DNA of 64,000 bases from CAZAZQ01 sp964489705 (GTDB lineage: Bacteria; Zixibacteria; MSB-5A5; GN15; FEB-12): assembly GCA_964489705.1 (NCBI GenBank), contig CAZAZQ010000011.1:1-64000 (forward strand). Direction: 5' to 3'. Position numbers and translations under genes: made by a program. A model generated the notes under the pieces. That model saw only the letters and a program-made list of their open reading frames with translations. It did no database searches and was not told the DNA's origin. Below are positions 45,349 through 53,506 of the stretch, piece by piece (the first letter of the stretch is position 1; the number at the start of each line of letters is the position of its first letter).

Positions 45349-45420
45349 GTAGGGCAAGGTCTGGTACAGACCTGCCATTTTCCTAACTCATGGGCAGGTC
45401 TCTTTCGAGACCTTCCCTAC
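45349..45420. repeat. Dispersed two-hairpin intergenic repeat, copy
   Basis: TAGGGCAAGGTCTGGTACAGACC...GGGCAGGTCTCTTTCGAGACCTTCCCTAC. Both hairpins (GGTCTG-GTA-CAGACC and GGTCTC-TTTC-GAGACC) are intact and the outer arms GTAGGG/CCCTAC make the whole element palindromic. A decayed second copy follows to ~45480. No gene between 45139 and 45624. Confidence 0.75.
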
Positions 45421-45561
45421 CTTGCTGCCGGTTCCCTTCGTAGGAAAGTCTGAGACAGATCTGACATTTCTCTGGGGGTAGGGCTTGCACGAGGATGATA
45501 AAACAGCTTAGGCTGGTGTCATTGGATTCTCTTGATTTCCTTGCCTTCATAGGGTTCCGGC

Positions 45562-45596
45562 ATAAAAAAACGGAAGTCTTTTGGACTTCCGTTTCG
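45562..45596 (-). terminator. Terminator of the GH57 operon
   Basis: ACGGAAGTC/GACTTCCGT hairpin (45570-45592) with a 5-nt loop. On the minus strand it is followed by TTTTTTT, about 30 nt after the GH57 stop. Confidence 0.85.
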
Positions 45597-45624
45597 TAAT
45601 AGCTTCCGAGGAGTCGGGCGGTGT

Positions 45625-47364
45625 TTACTCGGCAGGGTACTCTACCCGGGCGAACCATTCCAGCTCGATTTCGGGGAACAAGCGATCCCGCTCGGAGCAG
45701 GCTCCGAGAAATTGCCATTCGCCTACGTCTATCTCCTGTCCGGCAAGCTTCTTTTCCGCCATGGCGACGAGTCTTTTGAAATCCTCGTAGTGTTCGCTGA
45801 GGCGCAGCTCGGCGTAGTCACGCGCCGCCCAGGTGGAGATGAGAAACTGCCAATCTGATGCCGACATCAGCATCAACTCCCGCGCCGCCTGCTTGAGGAT
45901 TTCTTCCAGCTCGCCATCCCGTTTTTCGGGATGCTCCTGCCAATGGCGGGCGAGTTCGCACATTTTTGCTTCCGATTCATAGATATGTTTCCAGGTCCAC
46001 TCGTTGTCTTTGTTCAGCCAAATGAAATGGTGGTTCCCTTCGCCCCAGCTTCCCTCGGGAATCGAGACAATAGTCGTCGGATGGACACGTTCCAAATGTT
46101 CCGCCAAGAAGGTCAGCTTGACCTGTTCACTCTGGCAAATGTTGCGCAGGACGGTTTTCAGGAAATCCGGTCCCTCAAACCACCAGTGCCCGAAAAGTTC
46201 CGCATCGTACGGGGCTACCAGGATACCGGCGCGTTCGCTTTCTTCGTAGTACCCGGAAAGGATTTCTTCAATCTTTTGGGAGAAGTGAGCGGCATTTTCC
46301 GGGACCCGACTCAAAGCCGACTGCCGGTTGTATTCCACCTTGTCCGCCAAATCCGACTTGGCAGAGGTCACCGCCCAGTAACGGTGCCCGCCGGGGAAGC
46401 GCTTCTTGTGGAAGTCAAGGTAGTTGCCATCGCCGGGGTAGCCATGCTCGCCCGACCAGACCAAAAGCCCCGTTTCCGGATCGCGGGTAAAGATAGCGGT
46501 CGGCTTTTTTCCTTCGGGAGAGGAAGAAACCAGATAGACCTCGCGCGGGGTTTTGTCTTTCTCTTCCTCGCGGGGATGGTACTGCTTTTCGAATTGTCCC
46601 CACAACAGCTTCAGGGCTTCGAAGCGGTCGATGTAGACGCCGACCGATTTCCCGCCCTTCAAAAGCACCGAATCGATGACAAAGAAATCCAAGCCGTTTT
46701 CCGAAAGGAACTCGTCGACCCCTTTCCGGAGGTACGGTTCCTGTTTTCCCCCGATGGGGACCGGCGGCGTCCAGGTGTAGCGCGGACGGTAAGCGCATTC
46801 GGGAAGCCAGATACCGCGGGGTTTGCGGTTGAAATGCTTTTCGTAGTTCTTTACCGCCGCTTTGGTCTGAGCTTGGAGCGACTCGTCGCGGGAGAGCAGC
46901 GGGTAGTAGCCGTGGGTGGCGCCGCAGGTGATGATTTCGAGATAACCGGCATCTTGCAGCTTTTTGAATTCAAACAAAATATCTTGCCCGATGTTGTTGA
47001 ACTGCTCCAAGGTTTGGCTGTAAAACTTTTCCCAAAAGTGGGCGTTGGCGAGCATATTTTCTTGTCCGTACTTGTAAAACTCTTCGCTGTCGAGCTGCGC
47101 CGCTTTGATTTTTTGATTGAGATACTGAACAAATTCATCCTTGAAGGAATTGTCGGCAAGTTGCTCGCACAAGACCGGAGAGAGGTCAAGGGTCAACTTC
47201 GGGCGGTACCCTTCTTCCACCAGTTCGTTAAGGATTCTAATGATGGGAAGATAGGTTTCGGCGGCGGCTTCATTGAGCCAGTCCATGCCGTGGGGCCAAC
47301 GACCGTGAGAAAGGACGTACGGCAGATGGCCATGGAGTACGAAAGAGAAATATCCTTTTGTCAT
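45625..47364 (-). CDS. GH57 family enzyme, 1,4-alpha-glucan branching-type
   Basis: 579 aa. N-terminus GYFSFVLHGHLPYVLSHGRW is the GH57 start (HGHLPY). The nucleophile motif GIWLPECAYRP puts Glu at 189, and the acid motif PYDAELFGHWWFEGPDFL puts Asp at 387, both as in Thermus/Thermococcus GH57 branching enzymes. A C-terminal DUF1957-like helical domain follows (SDWQFLISTWAARDYAELRL). Length and motifs fit a glycogen branching enzyme, but other alpha-glucan activities occur in the family. Start overlaps the DUF3467 gene by 4 nt. Confidence 0.92.
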   Translation of the reverse strand: MTKGYFSFVLHGHLPYVLSHGRWPHGMDWLNEAAAETYLPIIRILNELVEEGYRPKLTLDLSPVLCEQLADNSFKDEFVQYLNQKIKAAQLDSEEFYKYGQENMLANAHFWEKFYSQTLEQFNNIGQDILFEFKKLQDAGYLEIITCGATHGYYPLLSRDESLQAQTKAAVKNYEKHFNRKPRGIWLPECAYRPRYTWTPPVPIGGKQEPYLRKGVDEFLSENGLDFFVIDSVLLKGGKSVGVYIDRFEALKLLWGQFEKQYHPREEEKDKTPREVYLVSSSPEGKKPTAIFTRDPETGLLVWSGEHGYPGDGNYLDFHKKRFPGGHRYWAVTSAKSDLADKVEYNRQSALSRVPENAAHFSQKIEEILSGYYEESERAGILVAPYDAELFGHWWFEGPDFLKTVLRNICQSEQVKLTFLAEHLERVHPTTIVSIPEGSWGEGNHHFIWLNKDNEWTWKHIYESEAKMCELARHWQEHPEKRDGELEEILKQAARELMLMSASDWQFLISTWAARDYAELRLSEHYEDFKRLVAMAEKKLAGQEIDVGEWQFLGACSERDRLFPEIELEWFARVEYPAE

Positions 47365-47690
47365 TTGTTCTCGTCTATCCTATGAGTGCTTGATTCAAAT
47401 CCGATATTTTTCGACTCGCCGGGGGCGCCGTGAATTTTTATTTCGCCGAACTGGCTTTCGAACTTCCGGATGTTCTCCGTCAATGTTTTCATCAACAATT
47501 TGGCGTGCATGGGAGTCATGATAATCCGCGAAAGCACTTTCGCTTTCGGCAGCCGAGGCATGACGCGGGCGAAGTCGATAATGATTTCCGTGGGGGAATG
47601 CATAATCATCGCCAAGTTGGAATAAATGCCTTCCGCTTGTTCTTCGGGGAGCTCGACATTTATTTGCTGTTGCGGTTGCCCTTGAACCAT
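47361..47690 (-). CDS. DUF3467 family protein
   Basis: 109 aa from ATG 47690, 8 nt after GGAGG; the longer TTG frame (47705) would overlap that SD. Characteristic text: NLAMIMHSPTEIIIDFARVM and LSRIIMTPMHAKLLMKTLTE. Function of the family is unknown. Here it is translationally coupled (ATGA) to the GH57 enzyme, which may hint at a role with glucan metabolism. Confidence 0.85.
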   Translation of the reverse strand: MVQGQPQQQINVELPEEQAEGIYSNLAMIMHSPTEIIIDFARVMPRLPKAKVLSRIIMTPMHAKLLMKTLTENIRKFESQFGEIKIHGAPGESKNIGFESSTHRIDENK

Positions 47691-47790
47691 GTTGGGTGCC
47701 TCCAATTATTCGTAAACTCTACTTGTACATTTCCACCGATAGTAATATATTCATCGGTCAAGTCAGCTTATTTTGAATAAGGTCATAATA

Positions 47791-47796
47791 TATAAT
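47791..47796 (+). promoter_or_regulatory. Likely -10 box of the heptose kinase gene
   Basis: TATAAT in the context CATAATATATAATATTGAGG. If used, transcription starts ~47803, which excludes the earliest TTG (47773) as the start codon. Confidence 0.35.
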
Positions 47797-47808
47797 ATTG
47801 AGGTTGAA

Positions 47809-48828
47809 TTGCAATTGAAAGTAGAAAGAATACGGACAATCACGGAGCGGATGGGAGAGGCGAAAATCCTCATTCTCGGAGACATCATGCTCGACGAGTA
47901 TCTTTTCGGTACGGTCAGTCGCATCTCCCCCGAAGCGCCGGTGCCCGTGGTGGAAATAACGTCTTCCCGTCGGCTGCTGGGGGGAGCGGCGAACGTGGCG
48001 GCGAATATCCGCTCTCTCGGCGACGAGCCCATCCTGCTCGGAACGGTCGGGGAAGATGAAGCCTCCGTTAAGCTTACCCAACTGCTGAAACAACGCGGCA
48101 TTTCTCCCGACTACCTGATTCACGACAGCACCCGGCAAACCACCATCAAGACCCGTATTATCGCCCACAGTCAACAAGTGGTGCGAACCGATATGGAAGA
48201 CCGCCACGAACTCAGCCCCGATATTGAAAGCCGCATCTTGAAACGCTTCCTGGCGATGGCGGACAGCATCAATGCGGTGATTATTTCCGATTACGGTAAG
48301 GGAGTCATTACCAAGACTTTGCTGGAACGGGTGATTGAAGTATGCGCCCAAAAAGATATTTTTATCGCCGTCGATCCGCAGGATACCCGCTTCGGTATGT
48401 ATCACCATGTCTCCGTCATTACTCCCAACCACCATGAAGCCGGTTTCGCTTACGGCAGGCGCATCAACTCCGAGTCCGACTTGACGGAAGTGGGGAACGG
48501 TTTGCTGAAACGGCTCGACGCCAAGTCGATTCTCATCACCCGCGGCGCCGACGGCATGTCGCTTTTCCAGCAGGATGCGGCGCCGACCCATATCCCTACT
48601 TTTGCGCGCAAAGTCTATGACGTGACCGGTGCGGGGGATACCGTTATTGGCTGTTTCGTGGCGGCGGTGTGCGCCGGAGCCGATTTGGTCGAAGCCTCTA
48701 TCGTCGCCAACGTCGGTGCCGGACTGACCGTTGCGGAAGTCGGTACGGCGACGGTGACCGTCCCCCAATTGCGGAAAGAACTGGAATTGAACTTCAAGAA
48801 AGGAAATCTCACCCAGGCTCCGTCGTGA
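47809..48828 (+). CDS. hldE1: D-glycero-D-manno-heptose-7-phosphate kinase (HldE N-domain type)
   Basis: 339 aa from TTG 47809 (GAGG 5 nt upstream); TTG 47773 or 47815 are alternatives, no ATG lies before the fold. PfkB/ribokinase fold: AKILILGDIMLDEYLFGTVS, GGAANVAANIRSLG, anion hole/base DVTGAGDTVIGCFVAA. Phosphorylates heptose 7-phosphate in ADP-heptose synthesis for LPS. The adenylyltransferase that forms the second half of bifunctional HldE is a separate gene 65 nt downstream; the phosphatase GmhB and heptosyltransferase are at the left end of the window. Confidence 0.9.
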   Translation: MQLKVERIRTITERMGEAKILILGDIMLDEYLFGTVSRISPEAPVPVVEITSSRRLLGGAANVAANIRSLGDEPILLGTVGEDEASVKLTQLLKQRGISPDYLIHDSTRQTTIKTRIIAHSQQVVRTDMEDRHELSPDIESRILKRFLAMADSINAVIISDYGKGVITKTLLERVIEVCAQKDIFIAVDPQDTRFGMYHHVSVITPNHHEAGFAYGRRINSESDLTEVGNGLLKRLDAKSILITRGADGMSLFQQDAAPTHIPTFARKVYDVTGAGDTVIGCFVAAVCAGADLVEASIVANVGAGLTVAEVGTATVTVPQLRKELELNFKKGNLTQAPS

Positions 48829-48893
48829 GCACAAGCGTGGTGTCCGCCTTTCCTTAATACGGGAAGAAGGCTGCGGGGTGACGACGAAGTAAC

Positions 48894-49367
48894 ATGGCAC
48901 TGAAAAAACTGATTCCAAGAAGCCGTATCCGATCGTTAGTGTGCCGGTTGAAACGGCAGGGTAAAAAAGTGGTTTTCACCAACGGTGTCTTCGATATTCT
49001 CCACCGCGGACATGTGGAGTACCTGCAGCGAGCAAAGTCGTTCGGGGATGTTCTGATGGTCGGGTTGAATACGGATGCTTCCGTCCGTCGGTTGAAAGGC
49101 GCTTCACGACCGGTGCAGGACCAGCGGGACAGAGCGGCGATTTTGCAGGCGCTGGAAATGGTCGATTATGTCGTCCTGTTCGGAGAAGACACTCCGGAAA
49201 AGCTCATCCGCCAGGTCAGACCGGATGTCCTGGTCAAAGGTGCCGATTACCGACTGAGTGAGATAGTCGGAGCCGATTTTGTCACTTCGTATGGAGGAAA
49301 AGTCCGGCGCGTCAGACTCACGCCGGGACGCTCAACATCCAAGCTCTTGAAACTCCTCTCGAAATAG
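48894..49367 (+). CDS. hldE2: D-glycero-D-manno-heptose-1-phosphate adenylyltransferase
   Basis: 157 aa. Nucleotidyltransferase fold with FTNGVFDILHRGHVEYLQRA (HxGH-type HRGH), LNTDASVRRLKG and LVKGADYRLSEIVGADFVTS, ending TPGRSTSKLLKLL as in RfaE domain II. Transfers AMP from ATP to heptose 1-phosphate, giving ADP-heptose. Same direction as the kinase and probably co-transcribed. Confidence 0.93.
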   Translation: MALKKLIPRSRIRSLVCRLKRQGKKVVFTNGVFDILHRGHVEYLQRAKSFGDVLMVGLNTDASVRRLKGASRPVQDQRDRAAILQALEMVDYVVLFGEDTPEKLIRQVRPDVLVKGADYRLSEIVGADFVTSYGGKVRRVRLTPGRSTSKLLKLLSK

Positions 49368-49451
49368 AACGAGTACGGGAGGTTTCGAAAGAGACCTAAC
49401 GAAAAGTCTATTTTTTATGACAATTCCACTATCTTGTCTGTCGGAAGGGAT

Positions 49452-49483
49452 AAAAAAAGTGGGCACCGGAAAACGATGCCCAC
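49452..49483 (-). terminator. Terminator of the pilin gene
   Basis: GTGGGCA/TGCCCAC hairpin (49459-49483). On the minus strand it is followed by a TTTTTTT run (49452-49458). It lies 26 nt after the pilin stop. Confidence 0.8.
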
Positions 49484-49509
49484 CGCGAGAAAGAATATGC
49501 AAGGTGAAT

Positions 49510-49998
49510 TTAATTCCACGAATAGGTGTAAGTCGGTGTGGTGTTCAAACGGATACCGACCGTGTCGCTGCCTTCGGTGACCACTTCGACTTTGTAAATG
49601 ATAAAGCGTTCCCCGCCATTGTTCCAACCGCCGGTAATCGATGCCCGCGGATTGTACATTATCCAGTTGCCGGTCGGACGATACGACCAGGTGCCGTCCG
49701 GGGTGTTGGAGGGCGTGACGGGATCCTGAACGCCGTTGTAATTTTCCGGAATGTTGCTCAAATCATCGAACGGGTTGTGCACCACAATAGGATCACCGTT
49801 CATGAATTGACGGGAAGCGTAGATGGAAAGGGCGGATTCCAAAGCACTCACCATGTTCTGAACCGATGCTTTTTCCGCCTCGACCCGCAAGTCAAAAAAC
49901 TTCGGGATTGCCACCGCCGCCAATATCCCGATGATGACGATAACAATCACGAGCTCAACGAGCGTAAACCCTTTTTTTGTCTGTAAGAACCGATTCAT
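49510..49998 (-). CDS. Type IV pilin / pseudopilin
   Basis: 162 aa. Short basic leader MNRFLQTKKG cut before FTLVELVIVIVIIGILAAVA, the class III signal with Glu5 and the hydrophobic spine; prepilin peptidase substrate. The body is short with a C-terminal beta region (GGERFIIYKVEVVTEGSDTV) and no disulfide pair. Could be a type IVa pilin or a type II secretion pseudopilin; no assembly genes are near. SD GGAG precedes the ATG. Confidence 0.88.
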   Translation of the reverse strand: MNRFLQTKKGFTLVELVIVIVIIGILAAVAIPKFFDLRVEAEKASVQNMVSALESALSIYASRQFMNGDPIVVHNPFDDLSNIPENYNGVQDPVTPSNTPDGTWSYRPTGNWIMYNPRASITGGWNNGGERFIIYKVEVVTEGSDTVGIRLNTTPTYTYSWN

Positions 49999-50097
49999 AA
50001 TAGCTCCATTCTTTTGTCCATATTTTTTCGCTTTCTGATTCTTTAATCGGAATATTTCAAGGATTTTTGAGCGGGTTAGGGAAAAAGCCCGGTTTGA

Positions 50098-50565
50098 CTA
50101 TGCCCTGACTTCTTTAAGTCGTTGGACGACAATGGCTGCAACCGCTTCGACCATCTCTCTGTCATCGGGGCTGAAAAAGCGATACTCGTCGGAGTCGATG
50201 TCAATCTCACCCACGCAGGTATCCCCGTCCATCAAGGGAACAACGAGTTCAGAACGGGTGCTCAGGGAACAGGCAAGGAAACGCGGGTCGGCGTTGACAT
50301 CGTCGACAACGATGGTCTTTTTGCTTGAGGCGGCGGCACCGCAGATGCCTTGGTTCAGCGGGATGCGCGTATGAGGGGTGGGCGGACCGAGATACGGTCC
50401 TATCTCCAGTATCTCACCGCGCAAAAGGTAGATTCCCGTCCAGTTGAAGCCATCGGAAAAAGCGTGAAGATGCTCGACCGCCGTTTTGAGCACTTCTTCC
50501 TCCGTGGAGGCTTTTGCCAGCGCCTCTCGAATTTCTTCCACCAGCTTCGTGCGGTCGGCATTCAT
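50098..50565 (-). CDS. GAF-domain protein, free methionine-R-sulfoxide reductase-like
   Basis: 155 aa single GAF domain. GICGAAASSKKTIVVDDVNA and RFLACSLSTRSELVVPLMDG align with fRMsr/YebR, keeping the two cysteines of the GxCG and xAC positions. The third cysteine of E. coli-type enzymes (before VRIP) reads His here (TPHTRIP), so the full three-Cys cycle is not conserved. It may still reduce free Met-R-sulfoxide or act as a small ligand sensor. Overlaps the URO-D-like gene stop by 4 nt. Confidence 0.75.
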   Translation of the reverse strand: MNADRTKLVEEIREALAKASTEEEVLKTAVEHLHAFSDGFNWTGIYLLRGEILEIGPYLGPPTPHTRIPLNQGICGAAASSKKTIVVDDVNADPRFLACSLSTRSELVVPLMDGDTCVGEIDIDSDEYRFFSPDDREMVEAVAAIVVQRLKEVRA

Positions 50566-51563
50566 CGTAACGACTCCCTAATCGCTTGGAGGTGCTCCAG
50601 CGGAACTTCCGGAGGAACGGCGCAACAGGGTCCGAGTATCAACCGCGCCGGATCATGGACGGAGGTAATCTGTCGAATCTTGTGAGGAATTTCTTCCGTC
50701 TCAGCTTTCAGAAGCCACCCTTTTTCGTCGATGCCGCCGACGAGAACTTTTCCGGGAAGCAGCTCGTAGCCTTGCTCTAAGGAGGGGTTGGTGGGATCTT
50801 CGCTGTCCCAATTGTAGAGGCGGCTGTAGTAGTTGGTCTTTGCCAACCGGGGAAGAAAATTTCGAGTCGAACAGATATGGAAAAGATTGAGGGCGTCTCC
50901 TTCCGTCGCCTTGACTACTCGAACGTCGAACGGTACCCCGAAATGAAGGTATTCTTCCCAGTCCAACATCTCAGCCGACGCCCACTCCGTCGTAGCGAAG
51001 AAAATGCCGTCGGCGCCGGCGTTGCGGGTTTCCAAGGCGAAAGCGGCAAAGGTATCGGTGATGGCTTCCAAAGCGGGGAGCACTTTTTCCGGATGCTGCC
51101 GAAGATGTTCCACGAGCAATTCCCGTTGGGGCACCAGGCGACCGGCAATCGAGAGGGGAGTGAAAACCGTCATGAGAATCGGCACCTCATTGCCCAGCGC
51201 TTTGCGGATTAAGCTGATGAGTTTCAGGTGCTCGGCAAGCACCGGCGAGGTCAACGGTAACGGACGGATTTTCGCCCAATCGTCAACCGTTGTAACGGGA
51301 AATGATAGCTTGGTGTGCTTGGTAAATTCATCATGCGACCAACGGAGCTTCACCCCCCAGTCTTCCACATGGTAATCGGCGCGAGGGTTGATTTTGACGA
51401 AATCCCACTGAAATTTCTTCTGAAACCAGACCATCGCCTCAGCGGTGCCTTCGGCGTGGTGTTCCATGTGGTAAAAGTGACGCCAAAAGGAGGCGGCAAA
51501 CCGATCCGGCTTCTCTCCGGCAAGTATCATCTCAACCCGTTCGCGCGGCGAATACTTCTCCAT
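50562..51563 (-). CDS. Uroporphyrinogen decarboxylase-family protein (methyltransferase-type)
   Basis: 333 aa TIM-barrel. Opens MEKYSPRERVEMILAGEKPD, as URO-D-like methyltransferases do; VLVGGIDEKGWLL and the C-terminal GPCCAVPPEVPLEHLQAI match the CmuA/MtbA style, where Cys helps bind Zn. The HemE substrate-binding N-terminus is not seen and no haem genes are near, so a cobalamin- or thiol-methyl-transfer role is more likely, though unproven. Coupled to the GAF gene by a 4-nt overlap. Confidence 0.75.
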   Translation of the reverse strand: MEKYSPRERVEMILAGEKPDRFAASFWRHFYHMEHHAEGTAEAMVWFQKKFQWDFVKINPRADYHVEDWGVKLRWSHDEFTKHTKLSFPVTTVDDWAKIRPLPLTSPVLAEHLKLISLIRKALGNEVPILMTVFTPLSIAGRLVPQRELLVEHLRQHPEKVLPALEAITDTFAAFALETRNAGADGIFFATTEWASAEMLDWEEYLHFGVPFDVRVVKATEGDALNLFHICSTRNFLPRLAKTNYYSRLYNWDSEDPTNPSLEQGYELLPGKVLVGGIDEKGWLLKAETEEIPHKIRQITSVHDPARLILGPCCAVPPEVPLEHLQAIRESLR

Positions 51564-51667
51564 CGTTTTCCCTTGAAGCTGTCGCGTGTTTCATCTCCGT
51601 GAGTAGAATACGCAAAATCCCGCCACAATCAAGACCGATTCCGTTTCTCTTTCTTAAAAAAGCTCCA

Positions 51668-51697
51668 TAAAAAAACCGGGAAGGCAACTCCCGGTTT
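51668..51697 (-). terminator. Terminator of the receiver-like gene
   Basis: AAACCGGGA/TCCCGGTTT stem (51673-51697) with a 7-nt loop; poly-T on the minus strand. Confidence 0.8.
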
Positions 51698-51724
51698 ACG
51701 AAATCTCATGCGGCTTCGCTCACG

Positions 51725-52093
51725 CTAATTGTGAATATACTTCCCCAAAATTTGACTCATCCTCGACGTCATTTTGGAATTGGGGAACACCTCCGTCGCT
51801 CCGGCCGTTTTTGCCGCTTTCATTTGATCTTTGAGCACATGGGGAGAATAACAGACAATGGGAATCTCTTTCGTTGCGCCATAAGAGCGGAGCTTGTTAA
51901 TCAATGCCGGGGCTTCGATTCCGTTGAGATTCAAGTCGATGATGATTAAATCAGGTCGAATTTCCTGCGCTTTGTTGAAAATCTCATCGGAACGGATAGC
52001 CTTGATCCCTTCGGCATCCAAACGATCAAGGACAGTCATTATTTTGGAAGTGAAAATCATGTTGTTGGCGGCAATAATAACTCTTTTGTTCAT
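51725..52093 (-). CDS. Atypical stand-alone receiver-like protein
   Basis: 122 aa with CheY-like fold periodicity: MNKRVIIAANNMIFTSKIMT, then PDLIIIDLNLNGIEAPALI (D53 at the phosphorylation position) and EIPIVCYSPHV. The acidic pair after strand 1 is AANN instead of DD, and the region of the conserved Lys reads VFPNSKM. Mg2+-dependent phosphorylation is therefore doubtful and it may act as a phosphorylation-independent pseudo-receiver. No output domain or kinase gene adjoins it. Confidence 0.75.
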   Translation of the reverse strand: MNKRVIIAANNMIFTSKIMTVLDRLDAEGIKAIRSDEIFNKAQEIRPDLIIIDLNLNGIEAPALINKLRSYGATKEIPIVCYSPHVLKDQMKAAKTAGATEVFPNSKMTSRMSQILGKYIHN

Positions 52094-52454
52094 AATACCA
52101 AATCCATTCTTAATGATTCGTCCTTAATTCCTACACCTGCAGAACGTCTTTGTTCTCACTCGTGAGCCAAATATATGAAATTTCTTTCAAAAATGCAACT
52201 ACTCTCTCAAAAGAAACAAAAGTTGCTTTCCAGCACCGACTGTATCGTATTGTATGGCAACAGGATAGCCGCCAGCGGGGAAAGTCGGAACTTTTTTGTT
52301 GATTTCCTTGCCGTTTCTCTTTGGATAGAAATGGAAATGTGTACCTGCGAAAAAGGCACAGAGTTTTTTCACGGATTGAGTAAACGAAGGATAAAGTCGA
52401 ATGCGGCGACGGCAAAAGGTATTTAACTTTTTGAAATTTAAGGGGTTATCCGAT

Positions 52455-53345
52455 ATGTCGAGGAACTGGTGGCGGGAAATACTGGCGGGAAGCATTATTG
52501 CCGTCTCTTTGTTGAGCTTTGCCGTCCCTACCGAAAGCGCTTCCCGTAAGGAAATCTGCGTTACCTTCAATGAGCTGCCTGCCGCCGAGTCGTTCACTCC
52601 CGTCGACCGGACGGAAATCAATCGGAAGATACTCGATGCCTTGAAGAAGCACCACGTCAAAGCGGCTGGGTTTGTTATCGGAAAGAACATCGGCAACAGC
52701 TTTGATCTGCTGGGAGAATGGTTGAACGAAGGGCATGTCTTGGGAAATCTCACCTACTCGCATCAAGACCTCAACGAAATGGGCATTGAACAGTTCATCA
52801 AAGATATCGCCGCAGGCAACGACATCCTCGAGCCGATGCTGTCGGGGTTCGGACAGAAAAAGCGTTACTTCCGCTATCCTTTCCTTCATTACGGCACGAC
52901 TGTGGAAGCCAAACGACAAATCAAGCTCTACCTCGAAGCCCACGACATTGTCGTGGCTCATGCCACGGTCTTGGTGGATGACTACCTGTACAACATGACG
53001 TTGGAAAAGCTTGGAGCGACGCCGGATTCTTCCAAGTATGAGGATTTGCGATATGAATATCTCTCCCATGTGCTGGAAGAAGTGGAGCGAAGTGAGGAGA
53101 AAGCAAAAGCTCTGCTCAGGCGCCCCGCCCGGCAGATTCTCCAACTCAGCGTCAACCGCCTCAACGCCGAGTTTCTTGATGCTCTGCTGACCGCTTTGGA
53201 GGATATGGGCTACACCTTCGTTTCTCTCGATTACGCTCTCAAAGACAAACTCTACTCGGCCGATGAAGCGTATTTCGGTTGGCGCGGGGTAGGGTATCTT
53301 GACATGATAAAGCTCAGCGATCCGGATTTACTTCCGGCAAAGTGA
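52455..53345 (+). CDS. Secreted polysaccharide deacetylase-like (NodB fold) protein, degenerate motifs
   Basis: 296 aa from ATG 52455 (AAGGGG 9 nt upstream; signal peptide WREILAGSIIAVSLLSFAV follows). Motif 1 is TFNELP instead of TFDDGP. Motif 2 is NLTYSHQDLN, where the first metal-binding His of H-x3-H is Leu. Motif 3, RYPFLHYG, is kept. So the catalytic base and one ligand are altered, and classical N-deacetylase activity is questionable. A long C-terminal helical segment (EYLSHVLEEVERSEEKAKAL) follows. Divergent from the receiver gene. Confidence 0.8.
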   Translation: MSRNWWREILAGSIIAVSLLSFAVPTESASRKEICVTFNELPAAESFTPVDRTEINRKILDALKKHHVKAAGFVIGKNIGNSFDLLGEWLNEGHVLGNLTYSHQDLNEMGIEQFIKDIAAGNDILEPMLSGFGQKKRYFRYPFLHYGTTVEAKRQIKLYLEAHDIVVAHATVLVDDYLYNMTLEKLGATPDSSKYEDLRYEYLSHVLEEVERSEEKAKALLRRPARQILQLSVNRLNAEFLDALLTALEDMGYTFVSLDYALKDKLYSADEAYFGWRGVGYLDMIKLSDPDLLPAK

Positions 53346-53506
53346 GTGTGTTTAGAACCCTTCGTCAGTCGTATTTCCTTTTCCCACTTCATCTTTCTAC
53401 GGATTGACGCCGTTGCTTTTTTCTCCTTATCGTTTTAGATTGATCAATCGATGCTCATTGAGAGCAAGCAGAGAAAAGAACAACCCGACTGAGAGGATGG
53501 TTACCC

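Noticed and set aside
45931..47385. 484-aa plus-strand frame
   Set aside because: Antisense shadow of the GH57 enzyme, whose catalytic motifs are intact on the minus strand.
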